Shown here piece by piece: positions 52,177 through 60,633 of a stretch of DNA of 64,000 nucleotides. This stretch comes from Acinetobacter sp. WC-141. GTDB taxonomy: Bacteria > Pseudomonadota > Gammaproteobacteria > Pseudomonadales > Moraxellaceae. The notes beneath the pieces were generated by a model. That model saw nothing but the letters and a program-made list of their open reading frames with translations. It was not told the origin of the DNA and searched no databases. Within the stretch, counting starts at the first letter, position 1, and each line of letters opens with the position of its first letter. The translations under genes and the position numbers were made by a program. The stretch spans positions 1 through 64,000 of the forward strand of contig NZ_AMSS01000016.1 in the NCBI RefSeq assembly GCF_000313935.1. The letters are read 5' to 3'.

Positions 52177-53253
52177 TTAAATAATCCGAATGTTTGGAAA
52201 CTTCTGTGCGGATGTTTCAGGAGGCGTTTTATTTTCTTCGGCAAGTAGTCGGTCAATTACCTTGCGTGACTGTACACCGCCTGCATCGATGTTGAGCATC
52301 AGTAACTTGCGATGTGGATTATTCAAAATGTTTTGCTGCTGTTGCTCAAGCATTTCTAAATCTTCAGTAAAGATTTTGCCTTGGCCTTCACGAATTTGGT
52401 CAGTGAGTTCAGCATTGTCCGGTTGGAAATTACGTGCCATTCCCCAGAAATACCAATGTGAGGTTTCAGTTTCCGGTGTAATAAAGTCTACAACAATTGA
52501 AGAAACTTTTTTGTCATTTGGCGCGTTATAACCGCCGTGTCCAGCATGTGCTACACCGACTTCAATATGCACATTGCTTGGGGCAAAAAAATGACAACGT
52601 TGCCAACGGTCAACTGGTACATCATCTGCCAAATGATTACCGCGCAGGGCCATTTGCCAAAATGGAGGTGCGATCACATTTTCCATGTAACGCTCAGTAA
52701 TGACGTGGTCACCATCTACTTTCGTCACTGGCAATGATTCATCAATCTCTTTTTGTCCAATACTGCTTGAGTGAACATAGGTCTCGTGGGTTAAATCCAT
52801 AAGGTTATCGACCATCAGGCGATAATCACAGTGAATGTGAAATAGACCTCCGCCATAGCTCCATTCAGGATGATCTGCCCACTCTAAAGTTGGAAGTTTT
52901 GCTTCATCTGCTAAAGCTTTTTCACCTGGCCATATCCAAATAAAACCGAACTTTTCAACAACTGCATATGCTTTGTTGCAAGGGAAACCGTTTACACGCT
53001 GAGCTGGCATTGAAACAGTTTTTCCGTCACAACCCATCACTAGGCCATGATAACCACATACAAGATTTCCATCTTCGACATAGCCAAGTGAAAGTGGGGC
53101 ACCACGATGGGGACAAAAATCTTCAACGGCTGCAACTTGGTTTTCTTTGCCACGGTAAAAAACAATTTTTTCACCGCAGATCGTACGACCTAATGGTTTG
53201 TCTTGGATTTCTTCTGGGCGGCAGGCAACATACCAAGCATTTTTAATAAACAT
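52177..53253 (-). CDS. vanA: Vanillate O-demethylase oxygenase subunit VanA
   Basis: This 358-residue Rieske oxygenase has cluster ligands C47 and H49 (FCPHRGAPL) and C66 and H69 (LVCGYHG). The mononuclear iron site lies in DNLMDLTHETYVH (about 148-160). It hydroxylates the methoxy group of vanillate, giving protocatechuate and formaldehyde. Transcription starts in a region with a perfect ATTGGATCCAAT palindrome 22 bases before the ATG, the expected position of a VanR operator that blocks transcription. Confidence 0.96.
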   Translation of the reverse strand: MFIKNAWYVACRPEEIQDKPLGRTICGEKIVFYRGKENQVAAVEDFCPHRGAPLSLGYVEDGNLVCGYHGLVMGCDGKTVSMPAQRVNGFPCNKAYAVVEKFGFIWIWPGEKALADEAKLPTLEWADHPEWSYGGGLFHIHCDYRLMVDNLMDLTHETYVHSSSIGQKEIDESLPVTKVDGDHVITERYMENVIAPPFWQMALRGNHLADDVPVDRWQRCHFFAPSNVHIEVGVAHAGHGGYNAPNDKKVSSIVVDFITPETETSHWYFWGMARNFQPDNAELTDQIREGQGKIFTEDLEMLEQQQQNILNNPHRKLLMLNIDAGGVQSRKVIDRLLAEENKTPPETSAQKFPNIRII

Positions 53254-53274
53254 TGTGACGACTCCTTATCACTT

Positions 53275-53286
53275 ATTGGATCCAAT
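53275..53286. promoter_or_regulatory. VanR operator at vanA (ATTGGATCCAAT)
   Basis: This is a perfect 12-bp palindrome 22 bases upstream of vanA. It is identical to the VanR operator I recall from Caulobacter work and synthetic vanillate switches. The core TGGATCCA recurs at 53442, 57462 and 57578. Confidence 0.8.
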
Positions 53287-53349
53287 TTATAATAAATAAA
53301 AATATTGGTCAATTGATAAGCAGTATATTTTTTTAAAAATATTGTTCTT

Positions 53350-53359
53350 TGGAATCGAT
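53350..53359. promoter_or_regulatory. TGGAATCGAT box upstream of vanA
   Basis: TGGAATCGAT followed by nAT also occurs at 57433-57442 in the vanK/sulfatase promoter region. It could be a degenerate VanR site or a second regulator's box. Confidence 0.35.
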
Positions 53360-53441
53360 TATTTTGTATATTTTTAATTGCTATTAAAGACTTTTGTATT
53401 TACTTTAAATTTTAGAGGCTAAATTTTTATTCATCTTAATT

Positions 53442-53449
53442 TGGATCCA
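53442..53449. promoter_or_regulatory. Second VanR core TGGATCCA upstream of vanA
   Basis: A TGGATCCA core lies about 190 bases before vanA and just downstream of the porin gene. The outer positions of the 12-bp palindrome are not conserved here, so affinity may be lower. A CCATAATGGCT/AGCCATTATGG hairpin (53447-53475) overlaps it and may end the porin transcript. Confidence 0.45.
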
Positions 53450-53487
53450 TAATGGCTATGGTTAAGCCATTATGGGAGTGTAAAGAT

Positions 53488-54675
53488 TTAGAAATTAACC
53501 GTGTAGTGAAGCATCAAGCGTTGTTCATCCAGACTTTTGCCATGTTTGGTGTCGTAGTTAATATTTAAGAAAAGAAACTTAAGATTTTTAACCCAGGCAT
53601 TTAGGTCGTATTGAATCAACACGTCACTTTCTTGCTCAAAATCATTTTGATTCATGGTCTGAAATGAATCGCCATAAATATATTTATAGGTGATTTTTAG
53701 ACCCTTGATGTAATCTTTAAAGTCATATGAAGCAACGAAATGATAAGATTTTTCATCTGCTTTGGTAAACGCGCCTAAGGTCCAGTTCACCATATGCGGG
53801 ATGGGCATATTGTCGAGTTTTGGGATGCCATCTTTGCCAAAATTTTCTTGATAGCCAATTCCGGTTGTAAAGTTGCCATGTTTAATGAAATGCATAGCGC
53901 CTACGGATGTATTGTCATATTCTCCAAGTTTTGATTTGCCGACATCATCATGGCGAAACACACGTAATTTTGTGGTGTGCTGCTTTGTCCATTGATAATC
54001 AAAAGCAAAGTAACTTTGATTGATGAGGTCGGTTAAGTAACCATTGTAAAATTTCCAATTATATTGAGGCGCTTTTCCATCCCACTGGAAAAAGTAAAGC
54101 CCATCAGATTCATGTTTTGAGATGGCAAGTTTGTGATAGTCCTCCTCATTTTTTGGCGAATAACGGTTAATCAAACCCAGCTCGAAATTTTGTTGTGGCG
54201 TCTTATATTTTAGTTCCAAGCCTTTATAGTTCACTCGTAATTGATGTGTATCGACTTGTGGGGTAAGTGGTGAGTCGGGAATAATTTCCCCTATATTTAT
54301 CCGAAAGTTTTGATATTCAATTCCAGCACCTAAGCCATATTTAACTTGGTCTTGCGCTTGTTTTTTTGTGTCAGGGTCAAAGGGTATGACCATATCATTG
54401 GTGTGTTGATCGTTACTTAGGCGATATGCATATTGAATGCTTGGATTGAGGTGTAGCTGAACATCATTAAGTTTGGTTGTCCAGTCACCACGATAGATCA
54501 AGCCTTGACTCAAGCTATGGGTATCGGGACTCGTATCATTTTCATATTGTCTGTCGAAGTTAAATGTTTTTAGTGTGAGTGTATTTTGAAAATTAACATC
54601 TACTGCACTGTGAGCTAAACAGCAGGCAAGGGTTGTCCCTGAGAAGAAAATCCCATAAATAAAAATATGCTTCAT
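53488..54675 (-). CDS. OprD-family porin of the sulfatase operon
   Basis: This 395-residue outer-membrane protein has a signal peptide (MKHIFIYGIFFSGTTLACCLAHS in two parts: basic start, hydrophobic core, AHS site) and OprD-type barrel features: NTLTLKTFNFDRQYEND, GLIYRGDWTTKL, SYDFKDYIKGLKITYKYIYG in two parts, and a C-terminal aromatic strand (LMLHYTVNF). It is clearly diverged from hcaE and vanP in this window. It is the third gene of the sulfatase-FGE-porin operon (12-base spacing), so it probably admits the sulfated substrate. Confidence 0.82.
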   Translation of the reverse strand: MKHIFIYGIFFSGTTLACCLAHSAVDVNFQNTLTLKTFNFDRQYENDTSPDTHSLSQGLIYRGDWTTKLNDVQLHLNPSIQYAYRLSNDQHTNDMVIPFDPDTKKQAQDQVKYGLGAGIEYQNFRINIGEIIPDSPLTPQVDTHQLRVNYKGLELKYKTPQQNFELGLINRYSPKNEEDYHKLAISKHESDGLYFFQWDGKAPQYNWKFYNGYLTDLINQSYFAFDYQWTKQHTTKLRVFRHDDVGKSKLGEYDNTSVGAMHFIKHGNFTTGIGYQENFGKDGIPKLDNMPIPHMVNWTLGAFTKADEKSYHFVASYDFKDYIKGLKITYKYIYGDSFQTMNQNDFEQESDVLIQYDLNAWVKNLKFLFLNINYDTKHGKSLDEQRLMLHYTVNF

Positions 54676-54687
54676 TTTTAAATCCGT

Positions 54688-55656
54688 TTAAAAGCGTTTT
54701 ACTGTTCTAAATCCGGCATGGCTGGTGGCAAGGTCGAGTTCTTGTGGATGCCTCGCGGCAGCACGATAACGCGCGCAATAGTTGGTTGCGCATAAATAAG
54801 ACCCACCTTTAATCGTGTATTGCAAAATCTGTTCGTGACTTTGCCGATATTTCGATGGATCTCCCATATGGTGATCTCGTGGTCCTGTATAGGGTGTTTG
54901 CGTCCATTCCCATACATTGCCAATCAAGTCATATAGCCCAAAGGGGTTTTTACTAAAACAACCAACAGGGGCAACATCCTTAAAACCATCTTCCTTTATG
55001 TTCTTATAAGGAAATTCACCTTGCCAGAAGTTGGCTACAATATGGCCTTCGTGAGTAGGGCCAATATCGGAGTTTTGCTGAAAACCTTTGGCTGCATATT
55101 CCCACTCAAGTTCGGTCGGTAAGTCATGACCCAGCCAGTTTGCATAAGCGTAGGCATCATTCCATGTCACCATGCGAACAGGCTCATGAGGCGCGGGTTG
55201 TTTAGGGTTGTTTGGACCCCATGGGTGTTTCCAATTGGCGCCTTTTTCAAATTTCCACCATTGTAGCTCTTCAACTGGATGATTTGGCTGTACAAACATA
55301 GCCGCGCCACCTTGCTTTTCTGCATCGGTGACATAACCCGTTTGTTTAACAAACTCTTGAAATTGAGCATTGGTGACCTCAGTTGCGTCAATTAAAAAAG
55401 CGGGAACTGAAGTTGCCTGTAAGTTTAATGGACGTTCATCTTCATAACCTTGTGTGGTACCTAAAACAATTTTTCCTTGAGGAAGTTTGACCATGCCCGC
55501 TTCTTTATTTTTAGGCCAACCCGAAGGAAGGCCCGAATAAGAAGTACATTTAGCTTTACTGCCTAAATCGGGTAAGGTGGCCTGTTTTAGTTGAGGCGTG
55601 GTTTTTTGGCATGCACAAAGTAAGAGGAACGATGAAAGCATCATGATCTGTTTCAT
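54688..55656 (-). CDS. Formylglycine-generating enzyme with lipoprotein signal
   Basis: This 322-residue protein belongs to the SUMF1/FGE family, which oxidises the active-site cysteine of sulfatases to formylglycine. The copper-binding active-site cysteines are present in GGSYLCATNYCARYRAAAR, followed by SHAGFRTVKRF; GLYDLIGNVWEWTQ is the other family hallmark. From the ATG at 55656 it begins with a lipoprotein signal (MKQIMMLSSFLLLCAC, predicted lipidated Cys16). FGEs in bacteria are usually regarded as cytoplasmic, so an exported copy is unusual. It starts 10 bases after the sulfatase gene, which carries the cysteine-type sulfatase motif that needs this modification. Confidence 0.88.
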   Translation of the reverse strand: MKQIMMLSSFLLLCACQKTTPQLKQATLPDLGSKAKCTSYSGLPSGWPKNKEAGMVKLPQGKIVLGTTQGYEDERPLNLQATSVPAFLIDATEVTNAQFQEFVKQTGYVTDAEKQGGAAMFVQPNHPVEELQWWKFEKGANWKHPWGPNNPKQPAPHEPVRMVTWNDAYAYANWLGHDLPTELEWEYAAKGFQQNSDIGPTHEGHIVANFWQGEFPYKNIKEDGFKDVAPVGCFSKNPFGLYDLIGNVWEWTQTPYTGPRDHHMGDPSKYRQSHEQILQYTIKGGSYLCATNYCARYRAAARHPQELDLATSHAGFRTVKRF

Positions 55657-55666
55657 CTGGTTTTCT

Positions 55667-57352
55667 CTACTTTTTGTTGTATTGCTCAAAATCCACGACA
55701 CCATTTTCATCGGCATATCTTAAATATTTATCATTTAAGACTTTGACGATCTCAGGATGTTCTGCGTAAAAATTATGTTGCTCATTAAAATCTGTTTTTA
55801 AATTGTAGAGTTCCCAGCCATGGCTTTTAAATTTAGAAGGTGAGTTTTCAACAAGTTTCCATTCGTCAGTTTTGGCGTAGCGGCTGCCATGTAACTCTTT
55901 AAAGTCATAATAATTAACAGGGCGAATACGGGCAGTATTATCCTTAAAAGCAGGGATCAGACTAAAACCAGATGGTTTAATTTTGGTGCTTGAAGTTGGA
56001 TAAACCTGATTATTTTGAATGCCAGCTAGCTCCATCACAGTGGGGAATATATCTCTGACTGTCGCAAAGTTATTATTAATTCCACGTTGTTTAGAAATCT
56101 GAACAGGTGACTTAACAATAAACGGAACTCGCACACCGCCTTCTGAAGCAGCTGACTTCCAGTGGGTAAATGGTGTGCTGCTCACTTCGGCCCAGCGTGG
56201 TCCCATGTAAACATATGAGCTGGCTTTACCTATATTTTCATAGCGATTGTCGGCATCACCCATTGGGAAATTATGATCGCCACCTTCAGCGCCGTTATCT
56301 GACATAAACACTATCAAAGTGTTGTCATATAAATGATGCTTTTTAAGATATTGAATGACATCACCCACGCGGTCGTCTAACTGGGTAACCATGCCCGCAT
56401 AAACTTCCATTTTACGCGCTTCATATTTGCGCTCTTGTGGGGTGAGTTCATTCCAGCTTTTGGTGCCTAAAGCTTGGTTACCACGCTCGACTGGGTATTC
56501 TGCATTTGCAGGAATTAATCCTAATTGCTTTTGTCTTTCAAAGCGTTGTTTACGAATTGCATCGTAGCCTTGATCGTATTTACCTTTGTATAAGTCTCTA
56601 TAATGAGCAGGTGCTTGTAGCGGCCAGTGGGGAGCAGTATAGGCGAGGTAGGCAAAAAATGGTTTTTGCGCTTTATTTTTGTCTAAGTACTCAAAGGCTT
56701 TTTGTGTAAAAAAGTCGGTTGAGTAGTAATTATCAGGCAAAGTGGTCTTTTGACCATTTTCCGTGTATTGGGTGTTGCGCGGATAGTTTTTAGGCTGGTC
56801 TTTAAAGTGTAGATCGAAGCCATCGAGTAGAGCAAAAGATTGATCGAAACCACGGGCTTTAGGGTTTTGTTCGGGAGCATAGCCTAAGTGCCATTTACCG
56901 ACCATGAAGGTGTAATAATCTTTAGTCTTTAAAATCTCTGCGAGTGTGTAAGCATTTTGCGTTAAATGACCTGAATAGCCATCAATTTTGAGTAGTGCAC
57001 GCGGACTATCGGCGCCAACCAATTGTTCTTGCCGTTTTGAAGTTTCATACATAGCCCCTAAACCGACCAAGTGGTTATCTGCACCTGTCATAAGCTGTGC
57101 ACGAGTCGGTGAACACATGGATGAAGCATGAAAATTAAAAAGCATTTTTCCTTGTTTTAACAAGCTGTCAATATGAGGGGTTTTAATTTCGCCGCCATAA
57201 GCGCTAATGTCTGAAAATCCAAGATCATCGGCCAGAATAATCATGATATTAGGTGGTTGTTGGTTTTTTGGAGGTGCTGCTTGCGTTGTGTAAAGCAATT
57301 GACTGGCAAAAAAAAGTCCCAATGTAAGCTGGCTTACTTTTTTGAATTTCAT
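55667..57352 (-). CDS. Secreted arylsulfatase, cysteine type
   Basis: With the ATG at 57352 (AGGA eight bases upstream) the protein has 561 residues and a Sec signal (MKFKKVSQLTLGLFFASQ, cleavage near TTQA-A). It has the sulfatase metal site ADDLGFSDI (Asp42, Asp43), the modification motif CSPTRAQLMTG with Cys80 as the future formylglycine, HLGYAPEQNPKARGFD, and FMSDNGAEGGDH for the calcium site. It resembles AtsA-type arylsulfatases. It is the first gene of an operon with FGE and a porin, divergent from vanK, in a region with two VanR cores. A sulfated aromatic such as vanillate sulfate is the suggested substrate (inference). Confidence 0.9.
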   Translation of the reverse strand: MKFKKVSQLTLGLFFASQLLYTTQAAPPKNQQPPNIMIILADDLGFSDISAYGGEIKTPHIDSLLKQGKMLFNFHASSMCSPTRAQLMTGADNHLVGLGAMYETSKRQEQLVGADSPRALLKIDGYSGHLTQNAYTLAEILKTKDYYTFMVGKWHLGYAPEQNPKARGFDQSFALLDGFDLHFKDQPKNYPRNTQYTENGQKTTLPDNYYSTDFFTQKAFEYLDKNKAQKPFFAYLAYTAPHWPLQAPAHYRDLYKGKYDQGYDAIRKQRFERQKQLGLIPANAEYPVERGNQALGTKSWNELTPQERKYEARKMEVYAGMVTQLDDRVGDVIQYLKKHHLYDNTLIVFMSDNGAEGGDHNFPMGDADNRYENIGKASSYVYMGPRWAEVSSTPFTHWKSAASEGGVRVPFIVKSPVQISKQRGINNNFATVRDIFPTVMELAGIQNNQVYPTSSTKIKPSGFSLIPAFKDNTARIRPVNYYDFKELHGSRYAKTDEWKLVENSPSKFKSHGWELYNLKTDFNEQHNFYAEHPEIVKVLNDKYLRYADENGVVDFEQYNKK

Positions 57353-57432
57353 AACAACAATCCTTTGAAGTTTTATAAATGCATCTTGCATTTCCTAGAA
57401 ATAAACTGAGCTTTCTTGGCTAAAAAATGCTC

Positions 57433-57442
57433 TGGAATCGAT
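57433..57442. promoter_or_regulatory. TGGAATCGAT box, sulfatase side
   Basis: Same ten-base sequence as at 53350-53359 upstream of vanA, here 81 bases before the sulfatase ATG. Confidence 0.35.
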
Positions 57443-57461
57443 CATAATAGATTTTTTATTG

Positions 57462-57469
57462 TGGATCCA
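57462..57469. promoter_or_regulatory. VanR core TGGATCCA, sulfatase side
   Basis: An eight-base palindromic core about 110 bases upstream of the sulfatase gene. The flanks do not complete the 12-bp palindrome (GTGGATCCAT). Confidence 0.5.
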
Positions 57470-57575
57470 TAAAAATATTAAAGCATTCTAATTTTATGTT
57501 TTTAATAATTTTATACTTATATAATTTATGTATTTATAGGGTTTTTAATAATCCGTTTATAATTTTAGTTGATTT

Positions 57576-57587
57576 TTTGGATCCAAA
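57576..57587. promoter_or_regulatory. VanR-like operator before vanK (TTTGGATCCAAA)
   Basis: This perfect 12-bp palindrome differs from the vanA operator only at the outermost pair. It lies 137 bases upstream of the vanK ATG and 224 bases from the sulfatase start. Confidence 0.65.
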
Positions 57588-57723
57588 TATTCAGTATAGA
57601 AAAAGAGCAGGATGCTCAAAAAATAAATATTCCTCTAGGTCATTATGGATACGGATGTGCATAACCACCCAATCGCTCATATAGCAATGTCGTGTGTATG
57701 TCTTATCCAAGGGAGATACACAA

Positions 57724-59070
57724 ATGGAAAGAGACGTTCTAAGTGAGATCAATCAAAACAACATGAGCCGCTACCAATGGTTCGTCATTTTGATTTGTAT
57801 CTGTCTCAATATTATTGATGGCTTTGACGTGATGGTAATGGCATTTACCGCTCCATCCGTGTCAGCAGAATGGTCACTTTCAGGGGCACAAATTGGTTTG
57901 TTGCTTAGTTCAGGCCTTTTTGGAATGGCTGCTGGTTCCATTTTTCTCGCGCCTTTAGCCGATAAAATCGGTCGCCGTTTACTCATCTTAGTTTGTCTTG
58001 TCATTGCAGGTCTGAGCATGTTGGGTTGTGCTTTAGTGCAAAGTCACGGCATGTTGGCTGCACTTCGGTTTATTACCGGAATTGGGGTGGGCGGCATTCT
58101 TGCGAGTAGTAATGTACTGGCAAGTGAATATGCCAACGCTCGTTGGCGTAGTCTCGCAGTGAGCTTAATGTCTACAGGTTATGGAATTGGCGCGACACTT
58201 GGCGGAGTACTATCACTGGCATTGATTGAGCATTTAGGTTGGCGCTCAATCTTTTTAGCAGGTGGAGTTACTACCATTGCAATGCTGCTGATCAGTGCGT
58301 GGTTGCTACCGGAGTCTTTAGATTACTTACTCGCGAAACGACCAAAACAGGCACTAGAACGAATTAATGCAACTGTAAATCGTATGGGGCTAAACAAATT
58401 ACCAGTTATGCCACGTTATGAAAAAATCAGTACGCAAAATGGCAGTGAACTGGGCAAATTATTTGCTGGACAACTTGGATTTCAAACACTTTGTTTGTGG
58501 TTTGCCTTCTTTTTAGTGATGTTTGGCTTTTACTTCGTCATGAGCTGGACACCAAAAATTCTTATTTCAATGGGGATGTCGCCACACCAAGGCGTAGGTA
58601 CCGGTATTTTAATTAGTATTGGCGGTATTTTCGGGGCAGCCATTATTGGTTTATTGGCATCACGCATGAAAATCTTCTATGCCTTAAGTTTATTTTTAGG
58701 GCTAACGTCTGCATGTGTTTTCCTATTTGTTGCAGTCTCATCTCAAGTCAGCATCGCACTCATGGTGGGTTTATTACTCGGCACTCTCATTAATGGCTGT
58801 GTAGCAGGCTTATATTCTATTTCTCCAACAATTTATGATGCCGAAATCCGTAGTCGCGGCGTGGGCTATGCAATTGGTTTTGGTCGTATTGGGGCAATTT
58901 TATCACCAACGGTCGCAGGCATTTTTCTGGATAAAGGGATAGCACCCGCAACGCTATATGCCTATTACGGTGTGGTCTTTATTTTGGCTATTTTCCTGAT
59001 TTTGAGTTTGGGTAGCGCTTTTTACCGAAGTAAGAAAGAGCAAAACTTCTCACTTAAAACAGCACCTTAA
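57724..59070 (+). CDS. vanK: Aromatic acid MFS transporter VanK (AAHS family)
   Basis: This 448-residue transporter with 12 membrane segments has the AAHS motif CLNIIDGFDVMVMAFTAPS in helix 1, LADKIGRRLLILVCL in the 2-3 loop and RFITGIGVGGILASSNVLASE. It should import vanillate or protocatechuate with protons. AAGGGAG lies nine bases before the ATG at 57724, so the upstream start at 57694 is not preferred. It is followed after 31 bases by an OprD porin, the vanK-vanP arrangement I recall from A. baylyi, and is preceded by a VanR-like operator. Confidence 0.88.
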   Translation: MERDVLSEINQNNMSRYQWFVILICICLNIIDGFDVMVMAFTAPSVSAEWSLSGAQIGLLLSSGLFGMAAGSIFLAPLADKIGRRLLILVCLVIAGLSMLGCALVQSHGMLAALRFITGIGVGGILASSNVLASEYANARWRSLAVSLMSTGYGIGATLGGVLSLALIEHLGWRSIFLAGGVTTIAMLLISAWLLPESLDYLLAKRPKQALERINATVNRMGLNKLPVMPRYEKISTQNGSELGKLFAGQLGFQTLCLWFAFFLVMFGFYFVMSWTPKILISMGMSPHQGVGTGILISIGGIFGAAIIGLLASRMKIFYALSLFLGLTSACVFLFVAVSSQVSIALMVGLLLGTLINGCVAGLYSISPTIYDAEIRSRGVGYAIGFGRIGAILSPTVAGIFLDKGIAPATLYAYYGVVFILAIFLILSLGSAFYRSKKEQNFSLKTAP

Positions 59071-59101
59071 TCCATTAAAAATTAAATAGTTGAGATAAAA
59101 A

Positions 59102-60382
59102 ATGAAAAAGACACCATTGTGGGTGGGGGTATGCTTGTGCCCATTATTTAGTCAAGTTGTGCATGCCGAGTTTATCGAAGACAGTAAAGCTGAGCTGACA
59201 CTACGTAATTTTTACTTCGACCGAGACTACAAAAAAGACCCATATCCCTATACAGCAGCCAGAGATTGGGCGCAGGGTTTAATTTTTAAAGGACAGTCTG
59301 GTTATACCGAAGGTACGGTTGGGTTTGGTGTCGATGTACTGGCAATGGCAGGTTTTAACCTGATGGGAAATCGGGCTGATGAGTATGCACGTAGTGGCTT
59401 ACTTCCAGTGAATACCGATAACTCACGTGATGATTATTATGGGAAAATCGGCATTACAGGCAAGGCTAAATTTAGAAAAAATGAGCTTTTTGTGGGGGAT
59501 TTAGTTCCGCAATTACCAACCATTTTTTCATCGCCAGCGCGTTTGTTCCCACAGACTTACCGTGGTATCCGTTTTGTTTCAAATGAAATTCCAAATCTTC
59601 AACTCGAAGGATTTTATGTCGACGAAGTACGTCAACGTGATTCGATTCGTTATACCGATGTTGGAACGGACAATATCAACCATCGTTTTGACAAAGCGGC
59701 AACTACAGATTCTTTTTATACCTTAGGTGGAAGCTATCAGTTAAAAGACTACCGTTTGCGTGCTTACCATGCCGAACTCAAAGACATTTACCAGCAACAA
59801 TTTTTAGGCTTTAACGGAAAACAACCTTTAAATGATCAACTTAATTTTTTAAGTGACGTGCGTTTTTTTAATAGTGAAGAAACGGGAAGCAAAAAAATAG
59901 GAGAAGTCGATAACCGTCATTTGAGCGGCCTATTTGGTTTGAACTATCAAAACCATACGGTTTCTTTGGGCTACATGCAGTCGTTTGGCTCGACTGGTCT
60001 GCCATTTTTGTCGGGAACTGAAAGTCCAGTCGTGCTTGATTTTATGAGTTCGGACTACTCAAATAAAGACGAAAAAGTCTATTCGATTCGTTATGAATAT
60101 GACTTTAAAAATGCGCGGGTAGGTGATGTTTCATTAAACGGACTGCGTTTTATGACTCGCTACGCAAAAGGCGAAGACATTGATTTACTGCAATATGGCG
60201 ATCAGCGTTTTAAAGAAGAGTCGATGGAATTTGATTTAGGCTATAAAATTCCTGAAGGTAAGCTAAAAGGTTTGGGAATGCGAGCTCGTTTTTCTCACTA
60301 TCGCAACGACATGCCAAGTAATATGACATTTCATTCGACCAATGAAACGCGGTTAAATGTCGATTACACCTTTAAATTTTAA
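59102..60382 (+). CDS. vanP: OprD-family porin VanP
   Basis: This 426-residue outer-membrane porin has a signal peptide (MKKTPLWVGVCLCPLFSQVV, then HAEF) and strong similarity to the hcaE porin of this window (LRNFYFDRDYK, ARDWAQGLIFKGQSGYTEG, ARLFPQTYRGIRF, NVDYTFKF). It should admit vanillate or similar aromatic acids. It forms an operon with vanK and ends at a terminator (60413-60446). Confidence 0.87.
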   Translation: MKKTPLWVGVCLCPLFSQVVHAEFIEDSKAELTLRNFYFDRDYKKDPYPYTAARDWAQGLIFKGQSGYTEGTVGFGVDVLAMAGFNLMGNRADEYARSGLLPVNTDNSRDDYYGKIGITGKAKFRKNELFVGDLVPQLPTIFSSPARLFPQTYRGIRFVSNEIPNLQLEGFYVDEVRQRDSIRYTDVGTDNINHRFDKAATTDSFYTLGGSYQLKDYRLRAYHAELKDIYQQQFLGFNGKQPLNDQLNFLSDVRFFNSEETGSKKIGEVDNRHLSGLFGLNYQNHTVSLGYMQSFGSTGLPFLSGTESPVVLDFMSSDYSNKDEKVYSIRYEYDFKNARVGDVSLNGLRFMTRYAKGEDIDLLQYGDQRFKEESMEFDLGYKIPEGKLKGLGMRARFSHYRNDMPSNMTFHSTNETRLNVDYTFKF

Positions 60383-60412
60383 TGCTCAATATTTAAGTAA
60401 ATTAAAGATAAG

Positions 60413-60446
60413 TTAAAACATTGTGAGCAGCAATGTTTTAACTTTA
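60413..60446 (+). terminator. Terminator of vanK-vanP
   Basis: TTAAAACATTG (60413-60423) pairs perfectly with CAATGTTTTAA (60431-60441), followed by CTTTAG. The T tract is weak. Confidence 0.6.
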
Positions 60447-60589
60447 GTTATCAACTGCACAAAATCCCTCTATAATACCGCCAATCTTATTAAAGCCACT
60501 TGGGTCTCTCATTAAACACATGGCTTTAATCTCTCATTTTTTTAAGTCAATTTCTTCGCTGTGATTCGGCTTATTTTTCAATATTTAGA

Positions 60590-60617
60590 TTTTATGTGTC
60601 TGTGCTGACACATAAAA
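60590..60617 (+). promoter_or_regulatory. 11-bp leader hairpin before the ycaO gene
   Basis: TTTTATGTGTC (60590-60600) and GACACATAAAA (60607-60617) form a perfect stem with a six-base loop, six bases before the AGGTG ribosome site. It may be a leader structure that affects translation, or an operator. Confidence 0.55.
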
Positions 60618-60633
60618 ATATTTAGGTGCCAGC

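Larger units (their letters stand above)
57353..57723. other. Divergent promoter region of sulfatase operon and vanK
   Basis: This 371-base region contains no gene. It holds two TGGATCCA cores (57462, 57578) and a TGGAATCGAT box (57433), the same set of motifs as upstream of vanA. The remainder is AT-rich, with likely divergent promoters. Confidence 0.6.
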
